From the NCBI RefSeq assembly GCF_030696665.1, contig NZ_JAUYRV010000013.1, positions 17,089 through 81,088 of the forward strand: a stretch of 64,000 nt of DNA, in the 5' to 3' direction. The notes under the pieces are model-generated. The model saw only the letters and a program-made list of their open reading frames with translations. It searched no databases and had not been told where the DNA came from. The DNA comes from Novosphingobium sp. GTDB lineage: Bacteria; Pseudomonadota; Alphaproteobacteria; Sphingomonadales; Sphingomonadaceae. Positions 10,016 to 18,492 of the stretch are shown here, one piece after another; the first letter of the stretch is position 1, and each line of letters begins with the position of its first letter. A program made the translations under genes and the position numbers.

Positions 10016-11012
10016 CGCCACCTTCGGTTGAGAAGGCAGCCAGCTCACCCCCACCGATCAGGCAGAAATCACCCGGCAGCGAATGTTTGAGCGCCGCCAG
10101 CGCCAACCCACACTCTGCCATAGTCTGCGCATCGCCACCGCGCAGAAACTGGTGCAGCACGCCTGCAGCATAAGCATCGCCCGTGCCAATGCGGTCGACA
10201 ATGCCGGACACGTCAATTTCGGCAGTCTGGTGCTTGGAAGCGCGCGTATCGACCCGAGCCGCGATCCGGTGATGATCGCTGGAAACCACATGCCGCGCGG
10301 TTGATGCTACCAGCTCAAGGTTCGGAAAGGCCGCAAACGCCGCGTCCACCGCCTCGCGCCGCCGTTCCGCGCCATCGCCGGAAAATGTCTTGCCCAGCAG
10401 CAGCGAAATGTCGCGGTGGTTGCCGATCAGCACCGTTGCCGCGCTTACCAGTTCGGTCAGCACAGAGCGAGGATCACTGTCCCAGCTTTCCCACAATTGC
10501 GCGCGGTAATTGCCATCAAGGCAGATCGGCACGCCCGCATCCTGCGCAGCCGATACCGCCGCGCGGATCAGCGCAACACCATTCGGCCCCAGCGCTGGCG
10601 TGATGCCGGAAAGGTGCAGCAGGGCGGCCCTGTCCAGCGCCCCTGCAAAATCAAACGCTCCCGCATCGGCCAGCGCAAAGGCGGACCTGGCCCGGTCATA
10701 GGTGATTGACGAAGGCCGCAGCCCCGCGCCCGGCTCCATGAAATACAGCCCCATGCGTCCGGCCCCGCGAGCCACAAAGCGCGTATCCACGCCTGCCGCA
10801 CCCAGTTCCGCCCGCGCCTTGTCTCCCAGCGGGGTTGCGGGCAGCAGCGTAACCATGCGCGTTTCATGCCCCAGCGCAGCCAGCGCAGCGGCAACGTTGG
10901 CTTCCGCTCCGCCGACTACCATGTCGAGGCTCTGCGCCTGCACCATCAGCCTTGCGCCGGGAGGCGAAAGCCGCAGCAGCATCTCGCCAAAGCAGACGAC
11001 ATGACCAGTCAT
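10002..11012 (-). CDS. kdgK: 2-dehydro-3-deoxygluconate (KDG) kinase, PfkB family
   Basis: 336 residues. The PfkB fold shows the N-terminal glycine motif VVGGAEANVAAALAALG and the catalytic signature IGTGDAYAAGVL near the C-terminus. It phosphorylates KDG to KDPG, which enters the Entner-Doudoroff aldolase step. The frame stays open 79 codons further upstream inside the SDR gene, but the real start is the ATG at 11012, which overlaps the SDR stop as TGATG. It lies in a leftward operon with the isomerase, the KduD-type SDR and the esterase. Confidence 0.9.
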   Translation of the reverse strand: MTGHVVCFGEMLLRLSPPGARLMVQAQSLDMVVGGAEANVAAALAALGHETRMVTLLPATPLGDKARAELGAAGVDTRFVARGAGRMGLYFMEPGAGLRPSSITYDRARSAFALADAGAFDFAGALDRAALLHLSGITPALGPNGVALIRAAVSAAQDAGVPICLDGNYRAQLWESWDSDPRSVLTELVSAATVLIGNHRDISLLLGKTFSGDGAERRREAVDAAFAAFPNLELVASTARHVVSSDHHRIAARVDTRASKHQTAEIDVSGIVDRIGTGDAYAAGVLHQFLRGGDAQTMAECGLALAALKHSLPGDFCLIGGGELAAFSTEGGDVRR

Positions 11013-11779
11013 CAGCGCGCCAGCCACCCGCCGTCTACCGCCAGCACGTGCCCCTGCACATAGTCTGCCGCGCTGCTGGAAAGGAACACTGCGGCCCCGC
11101 CGATGTCCGATGGCGCGCCCCAGCGGCCTTCGGGAATACGCTCCATGATCTGGCGGTTGCGCGTTTCGTCTTCCTGCAACGCTGCGGTATTGTTGGTGGC
11201 GATATAGCCCGGCGCGATGGCGTTCACGTTCACGCCCTTGGCCGCCCATTCGCAGGCCAGCAGCTTGGTCAGCCCCGCCACACCGCTCTTGCTCGCGGTA
11301 TAGCTTGGCACGCGAATGCCGCCCTGAAAGCTGAGCATTGAGGCGATGTTGATGATCTTCCCGCGCCGCCCGGTGGCCTCACGATGGGCGATCATGTGGC
11401 GTCCGGCGGCCTGAGAGAGAAAGAACACCGACTTGAGATTGGTGTCGACGACCGCGTCCCAATCCTCCTCGGTAAAGTCTACCGAATCGGCACGGCGAAT
11501 GATCCCGGCGTTGTTGATCAGGATATCCAGTCCACCAAGCGATGCCAGGACCTGATCGACCACGCTTTGCACCGGCGCAATGGTGGAAAGGTCCGCGCCC
11601 ACCAGTTCGCACTTGCGGCCCAGCGCGCGTACTTTTGCGGCGGTTTCCTCTGCAGGCGTGCGGCCTACGGCGGCAACGTCTGCCCCGGCCTCGGCCAAGG
11701 CAACTGCAATGCCCTGTCCGATGCCGGTGTTCGCGCCGGTGACAACCGCGACGCGGCCGGTAAGATCAAAAACGCTCAT
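11012..11779 (-). CDS. kduD: 2-dehydro-3-deoxy-D-gluconate 5-dehydrogenase (KduD/DhuD type SDR)
   Basis: 255 residues. Classical SDR with TGANTGIGQG cofactor loop, NNAG and the catalytic SYTASK. The stretch INNAGIIRRADSVDFTEEDWD and the ending VQGHVLAVDGGWLAR are characteristic of KduD. It reduces 3-deoxy-D-glycero-2,5-hexodiulosonate (DK-II) to KDG with NAD(P)H. ATG at 11779 follows GAGAGGATTGGGG; a TTG two codons upstream is less likely. The upstream gene encodes the matching isomerase and the downstream gene the KDG kinase, giving a complete DK-I to KDPG sequence. Confidence 0.88.
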   Translation of the reverse strand: MSVFDLTGRVAVVTGANTGIGQGIAVALAEAGADVAAVGRTPAEETAAKVRALGRKCELVGADLSTIAPVQSVVDQVLASLGGLDILINNAGIIRRADSVDFTEEDWDAVVDTNLKSVFFLSQAAGRHMIAHREATGRRGKIINIASMLSFQGGIRVPSYTASKSGVAGLTKLLACEWAAKGVNVNAIAPGYIATNNTAALQEDETRNRQIMERIPEGRWGAPSDIGGAAVFLSSSAADYVQGHVLAVDGGWLAR

Positions 11780-11807
11780 CCCCAATCCTCTCCCCGGTTC
11801 GGGATGC

Positions 11808-12446
11808 TTACGCAGTCACGCCGCGCAAGTAGTCGGCAATCGCCTCATCCTTGCAGTTGGGATAGAACAGCTCGGCAAACTTTTCGCCAGCAACGGTCGC
11901 CTTGAGCAAGTCCTGATCGACCGTCTTAAGCACGGTCAGCATGTCACGGCAGGAAGCGTTCTTCAGATCCTTCAGAATGCCGCGATTGGTCTTCATGATC
12001 GCGGCACGCTCACGCGGGTAGCCAAGGCCACGCTCGCCATCGAACAGCTTGGCGTAAACGTCCTGCAGGTTCAGCTCTGCCGCCCAGCCAAAGCCCTTGG
12101 AATAGGGCATCGAAATGGCGTTGCCATCGTTGATCTGGCCAAACAGGAAAGCGTCGGTCGGATCGATCACCAGACCGCAGAACACGCCGGGCATGGAATT
12201 TGCTGCCAGCATCGATCCCATGCCGGTGCCGCAGCCCGTGACAACAAAGTCAGCCGCGCCCGAATTGAGCAGAATGCCGGTCAGCAGCCCGTTCATCACA
12301 TAGGTCAGCGAGGCTTTGTCCTCGGGCGTGTACATGCCGTAATGATGCACTTCATGGCCCAGCGGCACAGCCACGGCGGTCAGCGATTCGTGGACGATGC
12401 TGGCCTTGGCGGCTTGACTGTTCTCGATGATGAGGGCGATCTTCAT
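11808..12446 (-). CDS. DhuI-type RpiB-fold 4-deoxy-L-threo-5-hexosulose-uronate isomerase
   Basis: 212 residues of the RpiB/LacA/LacB family. Visible family residues are the N-terminal ALIIENSQAAK, VVTGCGTGMGSMLAANSMPGV with the active-site cysteine, and the DPTDAFLFGQINDGNA segment. The sequence closely resembles, as I recall it, streptococcal DhuI. That enzyme takes over the KduI step, isomerising 4-deoxy-L-threo-5-hexosulose uronate (DK-I) to DK-II. Gene order with the KduD-type SDR and KDG kinase supports this over a pentose-phosphate role. Its promoter carries a perfect 16-base copy of the LacI-type operator. Confidence 0.82.
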   Translation of the reverse strand: MKIALIIENSQAAKASIVHESLTAVAVPLGHEVHHYGMYTPEDKASLTYVMNGLLTGILLNSGAADFVVTGCGTGMGSMLAANSMPGVFCGLVIDPTDAFLFGQINDGNAISMPYSKGFGWAAELNLQDVYAKLFDGERGLGYPRERAAIMKTNRGILKDLKNASCRDMLTVLKTVDQDLLKATVAGEKFAELFYPNCKDEAIADYLRGVTA

Positions 12447-12505
12447 GGGAATTTCCTCTCGCTCCGGCGTTTTGGCCGGTGGGCTGTTGTCTGTAAGCTG
12501 TCCTC

Positions 12506-12523
12506 TAGGTAACCGGTGTCATA
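12506..12523 (-). promoter_or_regulatory. LacI-type operator, copy at the isomerase promoter
   Basis: The minus strand reads TATGACACCGGTTACCTA. The 16 bases TGACACCGGTTACCTA recur exactly at 13697-13712. It lies 60-77 bases upstream of the isomerase start. The central ACCGGT with flanking TGACA is the even, CG-centred layout usual for LacI-family operators. Confidence 0.75.
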
Positions 12524-12565
12524 AAATCACGCAAGCCGGTTTTTGGTGTTTGGCACCATAGCCCA

Positions 12566-13582
12566 TCACGCCGAAGCGACCGACGCGCGCTCGATCAGGT
12601 CGGAAAGAAAGTGCGAAGGTTGCCGGCGCGCTTCTGCCGGATCAATCAGCTTGATCGCCGCCGCCTTGGCCATTGCTTGGATCGGCCAGCGCACCGTGGT
12701 CAGTGGCGGCCAGATGTGTGCGGCGATGGCAGTGTCGTCGAAGCCTACGATGGAGAGGTCTTCGGGCACCGAAAGCCCCTGCTTGCGCGCGGCGTGCAGC
12801 ACGCCTGCGGCCATTTCATCGTTGCTGGCAAAGATGGCCGTAGGGCGAGGGGTGGTTGCCAACAGTTTCTCACCGGCCGCTATCCCGGTTTCAAAGGTGT
12901 AGTTCCCTTCGGCCATGATCGCTATGTCCAGCGCCAGCCCTGCGCTGTCCAAAGCATCGCGATACCCCAATGCGCGTTCGGCGGCAGAGCGGAAGCCTTC
13001 CGGGCCAGCTACAAACCCGATCCGCCGATGGCCGCGCCCGATCAGATAAGCCACTGCCTTGGCCACGGCCTCACGGTCGTTCGAAGCGACCATATGCTGG
13101 TCCTCGTCCAGCTTTACCGATCCCATCCGCACCCAAGCCACACCCAGTTCATCGCACAGTTCAGCCAGCGCATCGTTTTCGGATATTGGCGGCAGGAGCA
13201 GCACGCCGAACAGGCGCTGCTGTTCAAGGAAAGTACGCACATCATCCAGCATATCGGGCGACCGGCGGTTTACCGGGCGCACTACCAGCGCGAATTCGGT
13301 GTCGCGGATGGCGGAAAGAATGCCTTCCTGCACACCCAGCACCATTTGCGCGTTGGGGTTGTCGTGGATCAGCCCGATCAGGAAATTACGCCGCAATGCC
13401 AGCGCGCGGGCCTGCGGGTTGGGCACATAGCCAAGGTCGGCGATCACCGCCTCAACCTTCTCACGTGTCGCGCCGTTCAGCAGGGGCGAACGGTTGATGA
13501 CGCGGCTGACGGTCTTCTTCGATACGCCCGCGATGCGTGCCACGTCGTTGATCGTCGGCTTGCCGTCCTTTGCCTTTTTCAC
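12566..13582 (-). CDS. LacI-family transcriptional repressor of the uronate block
   Basis: 338 residues. The N-terminal helix-turn-helix and hinge helix are classical (TINDVARIAGVSKKTVSRVIN, then YVPNPQARALALRR). A periplasmic-binding-protein-like sensor domain follows, ending with LSIVGFDDTAIAAHIWPPLTTV. The start is a GTG at 13582, preceded by GGGGACGG. It is divergent from the altronate dehydratase and sits in the same direction as the uronate operon. An ACACCGGTGT palindrome precedes its start, so it probably represses itself as well as the genes on both sides. The inducer is presumably KDG or a related uronate intermediate. Confidence 0.9.
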   Translation of the reverse strand: MKKAKDGKPTINDVARIAGVSKKTVSRVINRSPLLNGATREKVEAVIADLGYVPNPQARALALRRNFLIGLIHDNPNAQMVLGVQEGILSAIRDTEFALVVRPVNRRSPDMLDDVRTFLEQQRLFGVLLLPPISENDALAELCDELGVAWVRMGSVKLDEDQHMVASNDREAVAKAVAYLIGRGHRRIGFVAGPEGFRSAAERALGYRDALDSAGLALDIAIMAEGNYTFETGIAAGEKLLATTPRPTAIFASNDEMAAGVLHAARKQGLSVPEDLSIVGFDDTAIAAHIWPPLTTVRWPIQAMAKAAAIKLIDPAEARRQPSHFLSDLIERASVASA

Positions 13583-13617
13583 GCCCGTCCCCGATCAATG
13601 ATGCTGCGCCGCCGGTG

Positions 13618-13633
13618 AGTTACACCGGTGTCA
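13618..13633 (-). promoter_or_regulatory. LacI-type operator, copy at the lacI-family gene
   Basis: The minus strand reads TGACACCGGTGTAACT, with the perfect ten-base palindrome ACACCGGTGT at its centre (13622-13631 on plus). It lies 36 bases before the regulator's GTG start and is the most symmetrical of the four copies. Confidence 0.75.
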
Positions 13634-13696
13634 CCAACCACGCTGTCCTAGCCACATCGCGGTGATCTTTGCAATGGTCGCACGTTTTCCGGCAAT

Positions 13697-13712
13697 TGAC
13701 ACCGGTTACCTA
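13697..13712 (+). promoter_or_regulatory. LacI-type operator, copy at the altronate dehydratase promoter
   Basis: TGACACCGGTTACCTA, identical over 16 bases to the minus-strand copy at the isomerase promoter. It lies 58 bases upstream of the altronate dehydratase ATG and about 64 bases from the palindrome copy at 13618-13633, so one repressor could bridge the two. Confidence 0.75.
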
Positions 13713-13769
13713 CGCGCTATCCATTGCGCAACGATAAGGGAGAGTCGTTTGCTTTCGCAGGACGTTTCA

Positions 13770-15269
13770 ATGCCACAGGCTTTGCAGGTTCACGCCACCG
13801 ATGGCGTGGCCGTGGCGCTGCGTCCTTTGGCGGTGGGCGATGTGCTCGCGGTCGGCGGAACGGCCATCACGCTCTGCAACGACATTGCGCAGGGCCACAA
13901 ATTTGCAGTGCGCGCCCATGCCCCCGGCGAAGCGGTGGTCAAATATGGCCTGCCCATCGGCCGCGCCACGCAGTCGATTGCGCCGGGCGAGCATGTCCAT
14001 GTCCACAACCTTGCCACCGCGCTCGAAGGCGAAGTGGCATATGTTGCCCCCGCGACAACTGCCGTGCAGGTGACGCAGGCAGCCAGCGGCCCACACTGGC
14101 AGGGATACCGCCGCGCCGATGGCCGCGCCGCCACGCGCAACGAAATCTGGATACTCCCCACGGTCGGCTGTGTCGGCCTCACGTCTGAGCAAGTTGCCCG
14201 CGCTGCCGAGGTGCGCCACGCGGCGCTGATTGCAGAAGGACGGATCGACGGCATCCTCGCCTTTTCGCACCCGCACGGCTGCTCGCAACTGGGCGATGAT
14301 CTGGGTGGAACGCGCGCCCTGTTGGCTGGGCTTGCCGCCAATCCCAACGCGGCGGGCGTGCTGCTGCTGGGGCTGGGTTGTGAATCAAACCAGCTGGCCG
14401 ACTTGCTTGCTGCGATTCCCGAATCACACCGCGGCAAAGTTCGCACGCTGTCGTCGCAAGGTGCGGGCGACGAATTGGCCGAGGCGGCGGCGTTGGTGGA
14501 TGAACTGGTTGCGCTGGCCGCTGCCGCCCAGCGCCAACCGCTCCCTCTTGGGATGCTGACCGTGGGCCTAAAATGCGGCGGGTCGGACGGCTTTTCCGGT
14601 CTTACCGCCAACCCCCTGCTCGGGCGCTTCAGCGAGACATTGGCTGCGGCAGGCGGCACGCCAGTCCTGACCGAAATCCCCGAGATATTCGGCGCGGAGC
14701 AGGCCTTGCTTGAACGTGCGGTCGATACGCAGACGTTCGGTGCCGCCGCCGCGCTGGTCAACGGCTTCAAGCGCTACTACCTCGACCAAGGCCTGCCGGT
14801 GTCGGAAAACCCTTCGCCCGGCAATATCGCGGGCGGCATCACCACGCTTGAGGAAAAGTCCGCAGGCGCGGTGCAAAAGGCCGGAACCGCGCCGCTGTGT
14901 AGCGTGCTGGCCTATGGCGAGCAGGCGTCCGCGCCCGGCCTTGCCCTGCTGGAAGCGCCGGGCAACGATGCGGTGTCGTCCACCGCGCTGAACGCCGCCG
15001 GGGCCACGCTGGTGCTGTTCACCACAGGGCGCGGCACGCCGTTGGGCTTTCCGGCACCAACGGTCAAAGTCGCCTCGAATCGCACGCTGGCACAGGCCAA
15101 GCCGCACTGGATTGATTTTGACGCATCACGCGCGCTGGATGAAGGGCAGGACGCCGCCGACGCTGCCTTTCTCGACACGCTGCTCGCCATCGCCAGCGGG
15201 CGAAAAACTGCCGCTGAACGCGCCGGGCAGCGCGCCATAGCCATTTGGAAAAGGGGCGTAACGCTCTAA
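13770..15269 (+). CDS. uxaA: Altronate/galactarate dehydratase family protein (UxaA)
   Basis: 499 residues. An N-terminal SAF domain (about 1-95, VAVALRPLAVGDVL and GHKFAVRAHAPGEAVVKYG) is joined to the large dehydratase domain. The large domain has GYRRADGRAATRNEIWILPTVGC, HPHGCSQLGDD, GLGCESNQ, GLKCGGSDGFSG and ISPGNIAGGITTLEEKS-like segments expected in UxaA. It dehydrates D-altronate to KDG. ATG at 13770 is preceded by AGGA; a TTG seven codons upstream also has a fair ribosome site. Altronate-forming enzymes (UxaB, UxaC) are not in the window. It is controlled by the LacI-type operator at 13697. Confidence 0.88.
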   Translation: MPQALQVHATDGVAVALRPLAVGDVLAVGGTAITLCNDIAQGHKFAVRAHAPGEAVVKYGLPIGRATQSIAPGEHVHVHNLATALEGEVAYVAPATTAVQVTQAASGPHWQGYRRADGRAATRNEIWILPTVGCVGLTSEQVARAAEVRHAALIAEGRIDGILAFSHPHGCSQLGDDLGGTRALLAGLAANPNAAGVLLLGLGCESNQLADLLAAIPESHRGKVRTLSSQGAGDELAEAAALVDELVALAAAAQRQPLPLGMLTVGLKCGGSDGFSGLTANPLLGRFSETLAAAGGTPVLTEIPEIFGAEQALLERAVDTQTFGAAAALVNGFKRYYLDQGLPVSENPSPGNIAGGITTLEEKSAGAVQKAGTAPLCSVLAYGEQASAPGLALLEAPGNDAVSSTALNAAGATLVLFTTGRGTPLGFPAPTVKVASNRTLAQAKPHWIDFDASRALDEGQDAADAAFLDTLLAIASGRKTAAERAGQRAIAIWKRGVTL

Positions 15270-15303
15270 CCACACATGCTGCCAAAGCGCAGCCACTTGC
15301 GAA

Positions 15304-15319
15304 TGACACCGGTTTCCTA
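15304..15319 (+). promoter_or_regulatory. LacI-type operator, copy at the hydratase promoter
   Basis: TGACACCGGTTTCCTA differs at one of 16 positions from the copies at 13697 and 12506. It lies in the 80-base gap between the altronate dehydratase stop and the hydratase start, so the hydratase and transporter have their own regulated promoter. Confidence 0.72.
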
Positions 15320-15349
15320 TAGTCAGCCGGGCGAACGAAGGACCAAGGG

Positions 15350-16159
15350 ATGGGGATTGAATTGAACGAGAATGCGGATCATGTCGCGAAGGCTTTTGTC
15401 AGTGCCCGCCACGCTGCGTGCGCATTGCCGATCTACCCCGGCATAGCACCGCAGGATCTTGCCAGCGCCTATGCCATTCAGGATCGTGCCATCGTGATCG
15501 ACGGGCGCGTGGTTGAAGGCTGGAAGGTTGGCCGCATCAACGCGCCGCTTGACGCGGAGCTTGGCGCAAACCGTCTGTCTGGCCCGATCTTTGCGGGCAG
15601 CATTGTTGATGCCGCCGCCGATGAAGCGCCGCAAATGCCGGTCTATGTCGGCGGGTTCGCCGCTGCCGAGGCGGAGATGCTGCTGCACGTCGCCCCCGGC
15701 TTTTCCGGCCCTGTGCCCACCGATGATGCAGGCACCATTGCCATTCTTGATGACGTGCGCCTTGGCATCGAAATTGCCAGCTCGCCATATCCCGGCATCA
15801 ATACGGACGGGCCAGTGATCACGGTTTCAGACTTCGGCAACAACGCGGGCCTTGTGCGCGGTGTGACGCTCGCGGGATGGCAAGGGCTGGACCTGTGCGC
15901 CATCACCGTGCGCAGTGAAATCGATGGCGTCGAAGTGGGCGCGGCAACTGCTGCCACGATGCTTGATGGCCCATACGGTGCCGTGCGCTTCCTGCTCGCC
16001 AATCTGATGGAACGCGGCTTCGACGTGTCGGGTGGCCTGTGGGTCTCCTCGGGCGCGATCACCGGCGTGCATGGCATTGCGGTTGGCCAGTCGTTCCGCG
16101 CCGTGTTCGAAGGTTGCGGCGAAGTGCGCTGCAGCGTGATTGCCGCCAGCCCGCGCTAA
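15350..16159 (+). CDS. MhpD-like hydratase/decarboxylase of the FAH superfamily
   Basis: 269 residues. The beginning AYAIQDRAIVIDGRVVEGWKVGRINA and the core AEAEMLLHVA and LGIEIASSPYP match the 2-keto-4-pentenoate hydratase (MhpD) branch of the FAH superfamily. Members hydrate or decarboxylate 2-keto-enoic acids using a divalent metal held by acidic residues. The operator at 15304 and the hexuronate transporter that follows place it in a sugar-acid rather than an aromatic regulon. A role on a 2-keto-3-deoxy or unsaturated sugar acid is therefore likelier than meta-cleavage; the exact substrate is unknown. Confidence 0.75.
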   Translation: MGIELNENADHVAKAFVSARHAACALPIYPGIAPQDLASAYAIQDRAIVIDGRVVEGWKVGRINAPLDAELGANRLSGPIFAGSIVDAAADEAPQMPVYVGGFAAAEAEMLLHVAPGFSGPVPTDDAGTIAILDDVRLGIEIASSPYPGINTDGPVITVSDFGNNAGLVRGVTLAGWQGLDLCAITVRSEIDGVEVGAATAATMLDGPYGAVRFLLANLMERGFDVSGGLWVSSGAITGVHGIAVGQSFRAVFEGCGEVRCSVIAASPR

Positions 16160-16210
16160 AGGTCAAGGAGCGCACCGGTCAAAGCCGGGCGCTCGTTTGG
16201 GAGAGTAACG

Positions 16211-17506
16211 ATGGTCGAAGTTTCCGCACCCGCCCCCGGTCCCGCTGTCGATGCCGCCGCTGCCAAGGCAGGCCGTTATCGGTGGGTGATCGTCGCGCTG
16301 CTCTTTGCGGCAACGGCGGTCAATTACATCGATCGGCAGATGATCGGCGTGTTGAAGCCCACGCTGGTCGCCGAATTTGGCTGGACCGAGACGGACTTCG
16401 CCCAGATCGTGTTCTGGTTCCAGGTTGCTTACGCCATCGGCTACATTGGCTTTGGCCGGATTGTCGACGTGGTCGGCGCAAAGCTTGGCTACACCATCGC
16501 CATCATCGTCTGGACGGCAGGACACATGGCGCACGGCTTTGCCAGCGGCCTTGCCAGCTTTGCCGCCGCGCGCTTCGGCCTTGGCATCGGGGAAAGCGGC
16601 AACTTTCCCGCCGGTATCCGCGCCGTAACCGACTGGTTCCCGCAGCGTGAGCGTGCCTATGCCATCGGCCTGTTCAATGCAGGCGCGAATGTCGGCGCGA
16701 TCATCACGCCGCTGCTGGTGCCAGCGCTCGTGCTGTGGTTCGGTTGGCGCGCGGCGTTTTTCGTCACCGGTATCTTCGGCGTGATCTGGCTGGTGGTCTG
16801 GTGGCTCGTTTATCGCCATCCCAGCGAGCACAAGAAGGTTTCCCCCGCCGAACTCGCATGGATTCAGCAAGACCCGGAAGACCCGGTCGAGGCCATCGGT
16901 TGGAGCCGCCTGCTCACCGTGCGTGAGACTTGGGCCTATGCGCTCGGCAAGTTCTTGATCGACCCGATCTGGTGGTTCTTCCTGTTCTGGCTGCCGGGCT
17001 ATCTGTTCGAACGCTATGACATGGACCTCAAGACGTTCGGCCTGCCATTGGCGGCGATCTACCTGATTTCCGATGGCGGCTCGATCTTCGGCGGCTGGAT
17101 GTCGTCGCGCCTGATAAAGGCCGGGCGCACGCCGAACTTCGCGCGCAAAATCACGATGTTGCTTTGCGCTTTTGCGGTCACGCCGATCTGGTTTGCGCAA
17201 AGCATCGACAGCGTGTGGGGCGCGGTGCTGATCATCGGCCTTGCCACAGCTGCGCATCAAGCGTTCTCGGCCAACCTTTACACTTTGCCGTCAGACGTGT
17301 TCCCGCGCGGGGCCGTTGGCTCGGTCGTCGGGATTGGCGGCACGGTGGGGGCGCTGGGCGGTATGGGCATGGCGCTGTTCACCGGATATATTCTGGACAG
17401 CACTGGCAGCTATGAAATCCTGTTTGCGATCTGCGCCAGCGCCTATTTCGCCGCGCTTGCCGTGGTGCATTTCCTCACGCCAAGGTTGGACGCTGCCAAG
17501 CTTTGA
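16211..17506 (+). CDS. ExuT-type hexuronate:proton symporter (ACS family, MFS)
   Basis: 431 residues with twelve predicted membrane segments. The N-terminal YRWVIVALLFAATAVNYIDRQ and ARFGLGIGESGNFPAGIRAVTDWFPQRERAYAIGLFNAG are hallmarks of the anion:cation symporter (ACS) group that includes ExuT and GudP. It should import galacturonate, glucuronate or a related hexuronate at the inner membrane. It follows the MhpD-like gene by 51 bases on the same transcript and ends the uronate regulon before a strong hairpin. Confidence 0.88.
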   Translation: MVEVSAPAPGPAVDAAAAKAGRYRWVIVALLFAATAVNYIDRQMIGVLKPTLVAEFGWTETDFAQIVFWFQVAYAIGYIGFGRIVDVVGAKLGYTIAIIVWTAGHMAHGFASGLASFAAARFGLGIGESGNFPAGIRAVTDWFPQRERAYAIGLFNAGANVGAIITPLLVPALVLWFGWRAAFFVTGIFGVIWLVVWWLVYRHPSEHKKVSPAELAWIQQDPEDPVEAIGWSRLLTVRETWAYALGKFLIDPIWWFFLFWLPGYLFERYDMDLKTFGLPLAAIYLISDGGSIFGGWMSSRLIKAGRTPNFARKITMLLCAFAVTPIWFAQSIDSVWGAVLIIGLATAAHQAFSANLYTLPSDVFPRGAVGSVVGIGGTVGALGGMGMALFTGYILDSTGSYEILFAICASAYFAALAVVHFLTPRLDAAKL

Positions 17507-17566
17507 AATGGCGCTGAACGACACCTAGGGCGGGCTATTGCTGTTCAACAGCAACCTGCACGACCG

Positions 17567-17607
17567 CACAGATGGGCTGACGGCAAGTGAGTGTCAGCCC
17601 GTCTGTG
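17567..17607. terminator. Long bidirectional terminator-type hairpin
   Basis: Arms CACAGATGGGCTGAC (17567-17581) and GTCAGCCCGTCTGTG (17593-17607) form a 15-pair stem with one G-T pair and an 11-base loop. It separates two convergent genes, the transporter and the flavin reductase, and marks the border between the sugar region and the catabolic region. There is no clear T-tract on the plus side. Confidence 0.7.
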
Positions 17608-17633
17608 GTTCTTCGGCGGCGCTAGGGATACCG

Positions 17634-18125
17634 TTACGCAGCGTCTGCAAATCCACCATAGCGGCCGCGGAAAAACAGCATGGGATCAGTCTGGCGGTGC
17701 GCTTCCAGCTTGATCACGCGGCCTAGCACCAGGAAATGATCGCCTGCAGCTGTCACGGATTCCAGTTGGCATTCAATAGAGGCCATCGCGCCTGCAAGTA
17801 ACGGCAAGCCATGCTCCGATATGCTGAATTCGATACCGGCGAACTTGTCGCCCGGACCTGCAATCTGGCGGCACAGGGCTGTCTGATCGCTGGCGAGGAC
17901 ATTGACGCAGAAATGCCCGGCCATTTCGATCTGCGGCCATGAACTGGAATTTGCAGCAGGAAAGAAGCCGACCAGTGGGGGATCCAGCGAGACGGAACTG
18001 AATGATCCGACGACCATCCCGACGGGACTGCCCTGTGCGTTTATCGCGGTGATCACGCACACACCGGTAGGGTAATGGCCAAGCACTTCGCGGAACGTCG
18101 CCGCTTCGATACGCATTTCACTCAT
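17634..18125 (-). CDS. Flavin reductase-like FMN-binding protein
   Basis: 163 residues of the flavin reductase domain family (RutF/HpaC type). Visible signatures are FREVLGHYPTGVCVITA, GMVVGSFSSVSLDPPLVGFFPAANSSSW and HFCVNVLASDQTALCRQIAG. Such proteins supply reduced FMN or FAD to two-component monooxygenases. Candidate partners in the window are the two HsaA-like flavoproteins. The gene stands alone, convergent with the transporter. The start at 18125 follows a weak GGAG; ATG at 18116 is an alternative. Confidence 0.85.
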   Translation of the reverse strand: MSEMRIEAATFREVLGHYPTGVCVITAINAQGSPVGMVVGSFSSVSLDPPLVGFFPAANSSSWPQIEMAGHFCVNVLASDQTALCRQIAGPGDKFAGIEFSISEHGLPLLAGAMASIECQLESVTAAGDHFLVLGRVIKLEAHRQTDPMLFFRGRYGGFADAA

Positions 18126-18492
18126 TGAACCGCAAACTCCATGATCTTTGCGCCCAAACCACGTTGACGCCCAGTCGGCCAACACCATCGGTCCGACAGG
18201 ATTTCAAGGGTGCGGACTGTGTTGCCCCCTTTCCAAACGTCGCGAACGGGTTGACCTGCGTTAAGATAGGGCAGGCTCGCTTGACCGGGGGTGATGTGCC
18301 GAAGCTCGAAGGTTTGGGCGCCCTTTCGGTAGCCCGTTGCAAAATGACAGTCCGCTTCACCAAACCAATCTGTAGGTAGGTTCCTGAAGGGCTTTATCGT
18401 GTGCATCGGATGCAGGCATGGTCCCGCAGTTTGGACGGGGCACTGTTTGGCGGCCATGAAAGCGGCCACCGGACACAAGGAGCACCATAAAG
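18126..18492. other. Intergenic region without a recognised gene
   Basis: 367 bases between the divergent flavin reductase and sulfotransferase genes. A minus-strand frame stays open through it (to 18613), but it has no ribosome site and no family resemblance I can see. It probably holds the two divergent promoters. No convincing inverted repeat was found. Confidence 0.5.
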
